Shown: in pieces, positions 1-5,485 of the stretch
Position numbering within the stretch: position 1 is the first letter of the stretch
How the letters are laid out: each line of letters opens with the position of its first letter
Assembly (NCBI GenBank): GCA_003449615.1
Contig: DMHA01000234.1
Coordinates: forward strand, 1 to 5,557
Source: Flavobacterium sp.
GTDB lineage: Bacteria; Bacteroidota; Bacteroidia; Flavobacteriales; Flavobacteriaceae
DNA length: 5,557 nt
Direction: 5' to 3'
Translations under genes and position numbers: made by a program
The notes under the pieces: model-generated
The model's database searches: none
What the model was told of the DNA's origin: nothing
What the model saw: only the letters and a program-made list of their open reading frames with translations

Positions 1-5
1 GGTAA

Positions 6-56
6 ACTAAAGTGTCTTTTTTTGGTTACTAAAGTTTATTTCATACTTTAGCTAAA
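6..56. promoter_or_regulatory. Candidate operator half-sites (CTAAAGT) for autoregulation
   Basis: CTAAAGT occurs at 7-13 and 29-35 as a direct repeat 22 bp apart, about two helical turns. Its exact complement ACTTTAG lies at 45-51, so 29-35 and 45-51 form a perfect 7-bp inverted repeat with a 9-bp spacer. TTTAGCTAAA at 47-56 is a further perfect 10-bp palindrome. The sites straddle the -33 and -7 elements. Small XRE proteins typically bind such dyads as dimers and repress their own gene; that this protein binds here is inference. The upstream site lies at the window edge, so the array may continue to the left. Confidence 0.5.
21..51 (+). promoter_or_regulatory. Bacteroidetes-type promoter of the XRE regulator gene
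   Basis: TTTG at 21-24 matches the -33 element and TACTTTAG at 44-51 matches seven of eight positions of the TAnnTTTG -7 element, with 19 bp between them, inside the usual range for the Bacteroidetes primary sigma factor. Transcription would start near 56-58, leaving a leader of about ten bases before the ATG at 68. No Shine-Dalgarno sequence is evident, which is common in this phylum. The -7 element is overlapped by dyad repeats described separately, so repression by occlusion is plausible. Confidence 0.65.
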
Positions 57-67
57 AATTATAAATC

Positions 68-418
68 ATGACTTTAGGAACAAAACTACGTAATTACAGG
101 AATAAAAAAGGAATTTCACTAGAAAAATTGGCACATGAACTCAATATCTCTAAAGCCGCTATTGGCAAGTGGGAATCAGACAAATCTATACCAAATTCAG
201 AAAACCTTTTAAAAATTGCTGATTGTTTTGAAACTGATGTTTATGAATTACTCAAAAATGTGGAAAATGTGAATTTTGGTAATGCAAAATTTAAAGGTCA
301 TTCTTATGCAGGTTATGCTGAAAATTTTACAGTAAACAACACTACTTCACCCGAACTGATAGAAAGTATAGTGGACAATCAAAAGAAAATTACAGTTTTG
401 ATGGAGTTCCAAAAGTGA
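68..418 (+). CDS. XRE-family helix-turn-helix transcriptional regulator
   Basis: This 116-residue cytoplasmic DNA-binding protein is a Cro/C1-type repressor. The HTH_3 domain spans about residues 4-63: the helix-turn-helix is seen in LEKLAHELNISKAAIGKWE (18-36), followed by the family's usual D-K-S-I-P-N turn and a closing helix ending in the V-Y-E-L-L pattern (58-62). Residues 64-95 form a polar stretch rich in N, G and aromatic residues with no domain I can name, and 95-114 is probably a helix for oligomerisation. The ATG at 68 sits about ten bases after the predicted transcription start and is the natural start, since the HTH begins at once. The gene lies 182 bp upstream of a toxin-antitoxin operon read in the same direction. 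It may control only itself, judging by the repeats over its promoter, or it may also influence the operon. The C-terminus ends abruptly in a lysine-rich helix and could be slightly truncated. The family assignment is firm; the target is unknown. Confidence 0.9.
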   Translation: MTLGTKLRNYRNKKGISLEKLAHELNISKAAIGKWESDKSIPNSENLLKIADCFETDVYELLKNVENVNFGNAKFKGHSYAGYAENFTVNNTTSPELIESIVDNQKKITVLMEFQK

Positions 419-555
419 ATTACTCGTTAGCTTGTTGGCTAAAAAGTCATAAAAAAACGTATTTTAGCTTATCAATTTTTTCCACCTTAAGTCTCGAATT
501 TGATCAAAAATTAGAGCAAGATTACCTATTTAAAAGCAAGAAATCTAAAGATTAA
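415..555 (+). CDS. Possible 46-residue ORF coupled to the XRE gene stop
   Basis: An open frame of 46 codons begins with GTG at 415, overlapping the regulator's TGA stop in the arrangement GTGA, and ends at TAA 553-555. The peptide starts with N-Y-S-L-A-C-W and ends in a charged tail, L-E-Q-D-Y-L-F-K-S-K-K-S-K-D. It has a mildly hydrophobic middle (F-S-L-S-I-F-S-T-L-S-L), too short and polar for a convincing membrane helix. I do not recognise it. The overlap would allow translational coupling, but in such AT-rich DNA an ORF this size can arise by chance. It could also be a remnant of a longer C-terminus of the regulator or of another gene. Confidence 0.25.
   Translation: MNYSLACWLKSHKKTYFSLSIFSTLSLEFDQKLEQDYLFKSKKSKD
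438..468. repeat. Perfect 7-bp inverted repeat GCTAAAA/TTTTAGC
   Basis: GCTAAAA at 438-444 is complementary to TTTTAGC at 462-468 with a 17-base loop. A shorter pair, TTAGC 427-431 with GCTAA 438-442, shares the left arm and would be an alternative stem. No T-run follows at the expected distance, so it is not a good intrinsic terminator. The GCTAAA word is also part of the palindrome at 47-56 before the XRE gene, so a second regulator site is a possible reading. Confidence 0.25.
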
Positions 556-588
556 ATCAAGAAATAAATTTTTAAAGTAAATAAATAC

Positions 589-596
589 TAATTTTG
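589..596 (+). promoter_or_regulatory. -7 promoter element of the toxin-antitoxin operon
   Basis: TAATTTTG matches TAnnTTTG exactly. The -33 region is poor: only a T-run at 569-573 lies near the right place. The element ends four bases before the GTG start codon at 601, so transcription would begin at or within a few bases of that codon, predicting a leaderless or nearly leaderless message. Confidence 0.5.
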
Positions 597-600
597 TATA

Positions 601-891
601 GTGAAACAATCGATAAACATAGCAACAATTTTTCCCAAACACTTATTTTGGGATATGGATCATAGTAAACTTAATCTTTCTAGAGATAAGGACATTATCA
701 TTCCAAGGGCTTTGTTTGCAACAACACCTGAAACATTTGCAACGGATATTCTTAAATTAGAGCAATATTATTCCCAAACCATCATACTTAAATACCTCAA
801 AAGTACAAAAGAGCGTATTAGTAATGAAGTTTGTGCAATGGTTGCCAAAAGATACAATGTACCCACTTTTGCACGTTTCAAACAAATATGA
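601..891 (+). CDS. DUF6922-like protein, putative antitoxin of the AbiEii-type toxin
   Basis: This 96-residue protein is probably the cytoplasmic antitoxin partner of the overlapping nucleotidyltransferase gene. It opens with the F-P-K-H-L-F-W-D motif (residues 11-18) followed by D-x-S-K-L-N-L and a run ending in I-I-I-P-R-A-L, which I associate with the Bacteroidetes DUF6922 family. That family is often found directly upstream of AbiEii-type genes. The C-terminal half (about 45-96) is mostly helical and ends in V-P-T-F-A-R-F. The start is GTG at 601: the motif lies before the first internal Met (residue 19), and an in-frame TAA at 589-591 excludes anything longer. The stop TGA (889-891) overlaps the toxin ATG (888-890), so the two are translationally coupled. 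Whether it neutralises the toxin by protein contact or acts as a repressor cannot be told from the sequence. A decayed copy of its last 31 codons lies at 2697-2787. Confidence 0.75.
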   Translation: MKQSINIATIFPKHLFWDMDHSKLNLSRDKDIIIPRALFATTPETFATDILKLEQYYSQTIILKYLKSTKERISNEVCAMVAKRYNVPTFARFKQI

Positions 892-1658
892 ATGCAGTAA
901 GTTCCATTTTAAAACAAACAATACTAGAATTACAAAATTTGCCCAGCATAGCACAATTTGCTTTAGGTGGTGGAACTAATTTGGCTTTGAGATACAATCA
1001 TCGTATATCTATTGATATCGATTTTATTGCTCCAGAAATCATAGGAAGAATTGGTTTTGAACAAATTATAAAAGAAGTTGAAAGCCTATATGGCAAGAAG
1101 CAAGTAAATGCAATGTTGCTAAATACTCAATTAGACGAACAATTTTTGTTTTTAAAAATGTTCATTTCAAAAGATAACGAAGTCATAAAAGTGGAATTTT
1201 TACAGAATATGAAATGCTTATTCAACCCTGATTTCAATAATGATATTCGATTAATTCACAAAATAGACATTGGTTTATTCAAATTAATGAGTGCTTCAAA
1301 TCGTTTTGCTAAAAAGGACATTTATGATTTAGATTACATCACTGATGAGATGTCTTTGGTTGATTTATTCCATCATTTTAAGATCAAATGTGAACAATTT
1401 AATTTGCCTGAACACCAGACAATTTTTGATTTAGACATGGAAATAAATCCAATCGACAAACCAGAGTTGCTATTAGCATTCGATAATGTAGAATCATCAA
1501 AACAAAACAGTCCATCACATTCAAACGATAGAATAGAAGTATTGGGAAGCAGCAAAACTTGGATTGAAGCAAAAATAAGTTGGCGTTCAAAAGTGAGAAG
1601 ACTGTACGACTATTTGGGGAAAGATTTTCCTAAACCAAAAGGAATAAAAATTAAATAA
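888..1658 (+). CDS. AbiEii/AbiGii-family nucleotidyltransferase toxin
   Basis: This 256-residue protein has the DNA polymerase beta-like nucleotidyltransferase fold of the AbiEii/MenT group, whose studied members transfer nucleotides to RNA (tRNA for MenT) and stop growth, for instance during phage infection. The active-site signature is intact: GGGTNLAL at residues 27-34, H38-R39, then S41-x-D43-x-D45-F, the metal-binding aspartates. Further conserved features are K-V-E-F-L near 101-105 and the helix L-F-K-L (130-133), R139 and K-K-D-I-Y-D (142-147). The C-terminal region (about 170-256) is less conserved and ends in a basic tail. I chose ATG 888 over the in-frame ATG at 831 because the extra 19 residues only re-read the antitoxin 3' end in another frame, and because ATGA overlap with the upstream stop is typical of these operons. 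Nothing suggests inactivation. No terminator hairpin follows. The fold is secure; the exact substrate is unknown. Confidence 0.88.
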   Translation: MNAVSSILKQTILELQNLPSIAQFALGGGTNLALRYNHRISIDIDFIAPEIIGRIGFEQIIKEVESLYGKKQVNAMLLNTQLDEQFLFLKMFISKDNEVIKVEFLQNMKCLFNPDFNNDIRLIHKIDIGLFKLMSASNRFAKKDIYDLDYITDEMSLVDLFHHFKIKCEQFNLPEHQTIFDLDMEINPIDKPELLLAFDNVESSKQNSPSHSNDRIEVLGSSKTWIEAKISWRSKVRRLYDYLGKDFPKPKGIKIK

Positions 1659-1680
1659 GTCCATTGAAAACCCCCTGATT

Positions 1681-1740
1681 TTTTTGTAATTTCTTATGTG
1701 TTCCTTACTTGACAATCAAGCTTTTTATCCTTCAATTCAT
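1681..1740 (-). pseudogene. Decayed fragment resembling the 3' end of the ABC exporter gene
   Basis: Positions 1701-1720 match 3661-3680 at 18 of 20 bases, the five bases before them match at four of five, and the T-rich block at 1681-1690 resembles that at 3618-3627, with about 30 bases missing between. Read on the minus strand in the exporter's frame, it gives L-I-V-K-stop-G-T-H-K-K-L where the intact gene has L-I-V-E-Q-G-T-H-Q-E-L. A one-base insertion lies just before this stretch. The orientation is the same as the intact gene. It begins about 20 bases after the toxin stop. It could be a relic of the intact exporter gene downstream or of a close paralogue. The similarity is short, so chance is not fully excluded. 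Confidence 0.55.
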
Positions 1741-1783
1741 TAGTTATGAGATGCTTGATAATAAGCTACTAAAATCAAAAAAT

Positions 1784-1805
1784 ATTTAATTTTCAAAAAT
1801 TAAAT
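1784..1805. repeat. Perfect 10-bp AT-only inverted repeat before the Rpn gene
   Basis: ATTTAATTTT at 1784-1793 and AAAATTAAAT at 1796-1805 are exact complements with a two-base spacer. The dyad covers the -33 region of the promoter for the next gene and ends two bases before its -7 element, a position suited to an operator. It contains no G and only one C, so base composition raises the odds of chance occurrence. As RNA it would be outside the predicted transcript. Confidence 0.4.
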
Positions 1806-1807
1806 CG

Positions 1808-1815
1808 TATTTTTG
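1808..1815 (+). promoter_or_regulatory. -7 promoter element of the Rpn gene
   Basis: TATTTTTG matches TAnnTTTG exactly and lies 16 bases before the ATG at 1832, predicting a leader of roughly ten bases. No clear TTTG is seen at -33; that region is taken up by the inverted repeat at 1784-1805. The gene therefore probably has its own transcription unit, separate from the toxin operon. Confidence 0.55.
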
Positions 1816-1831
1816 TTAAAAATAATTTGAA

Positions 1832-2680
1832 ATGCAAGCAAAGTATATCAATCCGTTTACAGATTTCGGCTTTAAAAAAATATTTGGAGAAGAAGCAAGC
1901 AAACCTTTATTGCTAGATTTTTTGAATGCTCTTTTGCCTGAAAATGATCAAATTGTAAGCCTTTCTTTCAAAAATAAGGAGCAATTAGGACAAACTGAAT
2001 TTGATAGAAAAGCCATTTATGACATTTATTGCGAAAACGAAAAAGGCGAAAAATTTATTGTAGAATTACAAAAATCCAAGCAAAATTATTTCAAAGAACG
2101 AACCATTTATTATTCTACTTTTCCAATTCAGGAACAAGCAGAAAGAGGCGAATGGAACTACAATTTGAAAGCCGTTTATTGTATCGGAATTCTCGATTTT
2201 ACCTTTGATGACTACGAAAGTGAACCTGAAAAAAGTGAAGTGATTCACACCATAAAACTCAAGAATCAAAACAATAAAACTTTTTATGAAAAGCTGACCT
2301 ATATCTATCTTGAAATGCCAAATTTCAAGAAAAAAGAAGCTGATTTGAAAACTCGAATTGAGCAGTGGTTGTATTTCATCAAACATTTAGAGGATTTTCA
2401 ATCTATACCAACAATTTTTTCTGATGAAGTTTTTAGACAAGCTTTTGACAAAGCAGAATTAGCTAAGTTGGCACCAACAGAGCTAGATAGTTATCAATAC
2501 AGTTTAAAAGTATTTAGAGATAATAAAGCCGTGTATGATTATGCTGTTGACACAGCTTTCGACGAAGGCGAATTAAAAGGTAAATTAGAAACTGTAAAAT
2601 CATTCAAAAAATTAGGAGTTTCGATTGAGATAATTATTGAAGCAACGGGACTTTCAAAAGAAGAAATCGAGAAACTTTAA
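1832..2680 (+). CDS. Rpn-family recombination-promoting nuclease (PD-(D/E)XK transposase-like)
   Basis: The 282-residue protein belongs to the PDDEXK_2 / TIGR01784 group, often labelled 'putative transposase'. E. coli Rpn relatives are DNA endonucleases that promote RecA-independent recombination. The family N-terminus is clear: INPFTDFGFKKIFG (6-19), then a leucine-rich helix L-L-L-D-F-L-N-A-L-L-P (26-36). Nuclease residues are D64 in A-I-Y-D-I, then E78 and Q80 in F-I-V-E-L-Q, with K81 just after. Residues 85-125 hold the expected Y-F-K-E-R and Y-Y-S-T-F segments and the hydrophobic core strand. The C-terminus (about 250-282) carries the family's closing helix pair, K-L-G-V-S-I-E and T-G-L-S-K-E-E-I-E-K-L. 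Length is normal, and the start is supported by the family N-terminus and by the promoter 16 bases upstream. It has no terminal inverted repeats that I can see and is not an autonomous insertion sequence. It lies between two relics of neighbouring genes, consistent with involvement in local rearrangement, but that link is inference. Confidence 0.9.
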   Translation: MQAKYINPFTDFGFKKIFGEEASKPLLLDFLNALLPENDQIVSLSFKNKEQLGQTEFDRKAIYDIYCENEKGEKFIVELQKSKQNYFKERTIYYSTFPIQEQAERGEWNYNLKAVYCIGILDFTFDDYESEPEKSEVIHTIKLKNQNNKTFYEKLTYIYLEMPNFKKKEADLKTRIEQWLYFIKHLEDFQSIPTIFSDEVFRQAFDKAELAKLAPTELDSYQYSLKVFRDNKAVYDYAVDTAFDEGELKGKLETVKSFKKLGVSIEIIIEATGLSKEEIEKL

Positions 2681-2695
2681 AAATAAATGCTTCTG

Positions 2696-2898
2696 TCAAA
2701 AGCACAAATGAGCGTATCAGTAATGAAGTTTGTGCAATGGTTGCAAAAAGATACAATGTACCCACTTTTGCACGATTCAAACCAATAGGTATGCAGTAAG
2801 TTCGATTTTAAAACAAACAATCGTAGAATTTAAAGATTACCCAGCGTAGCACAATTTGCGTTAGGTGGTGGAACTAATTTGGCTTTGAAATACTATCA
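2696..2898 (+). pseudogene. Decayed second copy of the antitoxin-toxin junction
   Basis: This stretch aligns with 797-1000 at about 90% identity by my hand count (roughly 20 differences and one single-base deletion). It covers the last 31 antitoxin codons and the first 38 or so toxin codons, including the GGGTNLAL active-site motif. The antitoxin stop and toxin start (TGA and ATG sharing bases) have become GGT and AGG, so the antitoxin frame now runs on to a TAA at 2797-2799. A base is missing between 2828 and 2838, and the toxin frame then meets TAG at 2847-2849. Neither gene can be made. It begins 16 bases after the Rpn stop and ends 7 bases before the DUF2238 stop. In the antitoxin part four of six base changes are silent, pointing to divergence while functional. 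Confidence 0.92.
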
Positions 2899-2905
2899 AA
2901 TTATT

Positions 2906-3553
2906 CTATTTCTCCCGTAAATTGAACACTTTTTTCACAAAAGACACAATAGTGGTTGCCAGTATGGAGCCTATAAATGCCAAGAATATATCTTTTTGTG
3001 CATCCCAAATATCACCTTGTGTTCCTAAATAAGCATCTCCTTGTGCTTTGAAAAATACATCAGCAACTGCCCATTCGACTAATTCGTAAAAACCACTGAT
3101 GGAAAGTGTGATTTCTATGGGCAAAGTCCAAGCTACCCAAGTTGGGAATTTGAGCCATTTCAAAAACATTTCACGCATGGGGTAAGCCAATAAAAATCCA
3201 AAACTAAAATGAACAATTCTGTCGTAATGATTTCGGGATAAATCGAGTGCCTCTTTTAGCCAGTAACCAAACGGATTTTCGGCATAAGTGTATTTTGAAC
3301 CGTAAACGTGCAGACACAAATAAACACAAATTAACAAATAGCTAAGGTCGCTAAATTGGAATTTTTTGTAGTTGAATGTTATAAAGCCAAGGAATAAAAA
3401 AACTAAGGTGTTTTCTAATATCCAATTGGCGGTATCAGTATTTCCGATATAGGAATTTGCCCAATTGACAAGAAAAAAAACAATAAAAATTTGAAGCCAG
3501 ATGTTCTTTTTTAGAGGAGTTCGGTATTTGGAAATTGCAATTGTAAATGCCAT
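2906..3553 (-). CDS. DUF2238 (YjdF-like) integral membrane protein
   Basis: This 215-residue inner-membrane protein of unknown biochemical role belongs to the DUF2238 family, typified by E. coli YjdF. Hydrophobic segments suggest about six membrane helices: roughly 18-35, 44-60, 68-84, 113-127, 137-155 and 189-206. Family motifs are H-V-Y-G-S-K-Y-T-Y (82-90), R-N-H-Y-D-R-I-V-H-F (107-116), G-F-Y-E-L-V-E-W (154-161) and the loop G-T-Q-G-D-I-W-D-A-Q-K-D (177-188). These conserved His, Asp and Glu residues hint at metal or ligand binding near the membrane, but no reaction is established. The start ATG lies 15 bases after the ABC exporter stop, so the two are probably transcribed together, although a functional link is not implied by the families. 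The gene ends in TAG, close against the toxin-antitoxin relic. Length is normal and there is no sign of damage. Confidence 0.88.
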   Translation of the reverse strand: MAFTIAISKYRTPLKKNIWLQIFIVFFLVNWANSYIGNTDTANWILENTLVFLFLGFITFNYKKFQFSDLSYLLICVYLCLHVYGSKYTYAENPFGYWLKEALDLSRNHYDRIVHFSFGFLLAYPMREMFLKWLKFPTWVAWTLPIEITLSISGFYELVEWAVADVFFKAQGDAYLGTQGDIWDAQKDIFLAFIGSILATTIVSFVKKVFNLREK

Positions 3554-3568
3554 AAGGAATAAATTTAA

Positions 3569-5338
3569 TTAGTTATTTGTGGTGTCGATTTCTAAAGCAA
3601 ACTGAGAGTCGTATAATTTTTTGTAATATCCATTTTCAAAGGTCAATAATTCCTGATGCGTTCCTTGCTCGACAATCAAGCCTTTGTCCATCACTACAAT
3701 TTTGTCGGCTTTGAGAATGGTGGCCAAACGATGTGCAATTACGATAGAAGTTCTGCCTTTGGTAATGTTTTCGGTCGCTTTCTGAATCAATTCCTCCGAA
3801 TAAGTATCAATAGAAGAAGTGGCTTCATCCAAAATCAGAATACTCGGATTGCTCACATAAGCACGCAGAAAAGCAATCAATTGGCGTTGCCCCGAAGACA
3901 GCATAACGCCACGCTCTTTCACATCAAAATCATAATTATCGGGCAAACTCATAATGAATTTATGGACGCCAATTTTTTTGGCGGCAGCCAGAACTTGTTC
4001 CCGAGAAATATCGGGATTGTTGAGGGTAATATTATTGAAAATGGTATCGGCAAAAAGAAAAACGTCCTGCAACACCACCGCTATTTGCTTTCGCAAAGAA
4101 CTTAAAGTGTAATTTTCAATGTTTTGACCGTCAATACATATCGTTCCGCTATTAATTTCATAAAAACGGTTCAGCAAATTGATAATCGTTGATTTTCCTG
4201 CTCCTGTGGCTCCAACAATGGCAATGGTTTTTCCTGCTTTTACATCTAAATCGATTCCTTTAATCACATATTCTTCGGCGATATAGCCAAAGTGAACATC
4301 TTTAAATTGAATACTTCCTTTGAATATAGGCGCTTCGATAGTTCCCGTATCTTGAATTTGGTCTTGGGTGTCGAGAATATCAAAAACACGATTGGCGGCA
4401 ATCATTCCGAGTTGCATTTCGTTGAATTTATCTGCAATTTGACGCAACGGATTGAATAACATCCCGATAAACATGGTGTAGGAAAACAAATCTCCAAAGG
4501 TGGTGAAATTGTCCCCATTCAATATTTTAATTCCTCCGTAAAGTACAACAAAACCAAGGGTTAACGAAGAAATAATATCGGCAATAGGAAAGAAGATGGA
4601 GTTGTATAAAATGGTTTTTATCCAAGCTTTATTGTGTTTTTGATTGATGGTTTTGAATTTTTCGAATTCAATATCTTCCCGATGAAATAATTGTACAATT
4701 TTCATTCCTGTCACTCGTTCCTGAACGAAGGAGTTCAAATTGGCAATTTGTGTACGAACTTCCTCGAAAGCGATTTGCATTTTCTTTTGAAAAATTCGAG
4801 TGAAGAACACTAAAATTGGCATCGCAACGATGACAATCCAAGTAAGTTTCCAATTCATATAAAACATAAACCCCAGCACCACAATCATTTTCATCATATC
4901 ACTTATGATCATAAATAATCCTTGACTAAAAATCCGTGCAATGGCTTCAATATCCGAAACCGAACGAGTCACGAGTTGTCCTACAGGCACATTGTCAAAA
5001 TATTTCATTTTGAAGCTTAGAATATGTTTGAACATTTTATTTCGAATGTCTTTTACGATGTCTTGTCCAAGCCAGTTAGCCCAAAAGACAAAGAAAAATT
5101 GAGAAAAAACTTCCAGTAACAAAACAAATCCCATTAGACTGACATACAGTAAAAGTCCAAATTGGTCGTGGGTTTTAATGTATCCATCGACTGTTTGTTT
5201 TAATAAATACGGTCGTAAAGCTGCAAAAACAGATAATGAAACGGCAAAAATAATCACACCATTAAAGCGTAACTTATAAGGCTTTGTATATTGTAATATT
5301 CTTTTGAATAAACGGGTATCGAATGCTTTTGCTTTCAT
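3569..5338 (-). CDS. ABC exporter half-transporter, fused permease and ATPase (MsbA/MdlB-like)
   Basis: The 589-residue protein has an N-terminal six-helix ABC exporter domain (about 20-310) and a C-terminal nucleotide-binding domain (about 340-575). It would dimerise in the inner membrane and export a lipid, peptide or drug using ATP. Helices are seen near 27-45, 62-86, 138-160, 165-182, 247-270 and 282-300. All ATPase motifs are present: Walker A GATGAGKST (376-384, K382), Q-loop Q424, signature LSSGQ (480-484, a common variant of LSGGQ), Walker B I-L-I-L-D-E (500-505) with catalytic E505, D-loop S-S-I-D (508-511) and switch H536. The site therefore looks fully active, fitting a homodimer or the competent half of a heterodimer. 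The ATG at 5338 gives a normal N-terminus. The DUF2238 gene follows 15 bp downstream. Heptad repeats begin about ten bases before the start. The substrate cannot be told from the sequence. A fragment like its 3' end lies at 1681-1740. Confidence 0.93.
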   Translation of the reverse strand: MKAKAFDTRLFKRILQYTKPYKLRFNGVIIFAVSLSVFAALRPYLLKQTVDGYIKTHDQFGLLLYVSLMGFVLLLEVFSQFFFVFWANWLGQDIVKDIRNKMFKHILSFKMKYFDNVPVGQLVTRSVSDIEAIARIFSQGLFMIISDMMKMIVVLGFMFYMNWKLTWIVIVAMPILVFFTRIFQKKMQIAFEEVRTQIANLNSFVQERVTGMKIVQLFHREDIEFEKFKTINQKHNKAWIKTILYNSIFFPIADIISSLTLGFVVLYGGIKILNGDNFTTFGDLFSYTMFIGMLFNPLRQIADKFNEMQLGMIAANRVFDILDTQDQIQDTGTIEAPIFKGSIQFKDVHFGYIAEEYVIKGIDLDVKAGKTIAIVGATGAGKSTIINLLNRFYEINSGTICIDGQNIENYTLSSLRKQIAVVLQDVFLFADTIFNNITLNNPDISREQVLAAAKKIGVHKFIMSLPDNYDFDVKERGVMLSSGQRQLIAFLRAYVSNPSILILDEATSSIDTYSEELIQKATENITKGRTSIVIAHRLATILKADKIVVMDKGLIVEQGTHQELLTFENGYYKKLYDSQFALEIDTTNN

Positions 5339-5348
5339 AATTTTAGAG

Positions 5349-5383
5349 GGCAGATTTCAGGTTGCAGATTACAGATTACAGAA
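5349..5383. repeat. Five degenerate 7-bp repeats (NNCAGAT) just upstream of the ABC exporter start
   Basis: The units read ggcagat, ttcaggt, tgcagat, tacagat and tacagaa. They are the reverse complement of the ATCTGNN units in the array at 5486-5557, making the two arrays an inverted pair about 100 bp apart. The nearest unit ends ten bases before the exporter's start codon on the minus strand, so it probably lies in the transcript leader. One unit carries the CAGGT variant, the counterpart of the ACCTG units in the other array. Confidence 0.75.
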
Positions 5384-5485
5384 TCAGAATTCTAAATTTG
5401 TAATCAAATACCTTTTGCTGCATTATAAACTAATTTTTTTAATGTAATTTTTTTTATAAAATTTTCAATCTCATTATCTATTCCA
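5384..5485. other. AT-rich spacer between the inverted heptad arrays; no gene
   Basis: The spacer has long T-runs (5432-5438, 5448-5455) and a short palindrome AGAATTCT at 5387-5394. It should contain, or lie near, the minus-strand promoter of the exporter operon, but I find no minus-strand TAnnTTTG here. The promoter may be degenerate or lie beyond the window. No ORF or RNA gene is evident. Confidence 0.4.

Noticed and set aside
427..468. Intrinsic terminator after the XRE gene
   Set aside because: The stems are short and AT-rich and are not followed by a T-run; recorded only as an inverted repeat.
831..887. Upstream in-frame ATG giving the toxin 19 extra residues
   Set aside because: The extra residues, rich in Cys, are a shifted reading of the antitoxin 3' end. 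The ATG at 888 forms the expected ATGA overlap and places the GGGT motif at the usual distance.
2066..2386. Minus-strand open frame of 106 codons within the Rpn gene
   Set aside because: It is antisense to the conserved nuclease core; the Phe/Ile-rich translation is what AT-rich complementary DNA gives.
1832..2680. Complete insertion sequence around the 'transposase-like' gene
   Set aside because: No terminal inverted repeats or target-site duplication can be seen at 1659-1831 or 2681-2700, and Rpn proteins are nucleases, not DDE transposases.
3656..4105. Plus-strand open frame of 149 codons
   Set aside because: It lies fully inside the nucleotide-binding domain of the exporter on the opposite strand, whose motifs are all intact, and its translation resembles no family.
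4668..4853. Second minus-strand frame within the exporter
   Set aside because: It overlaps the exporter's membrane domain in another frame and has no independent support.
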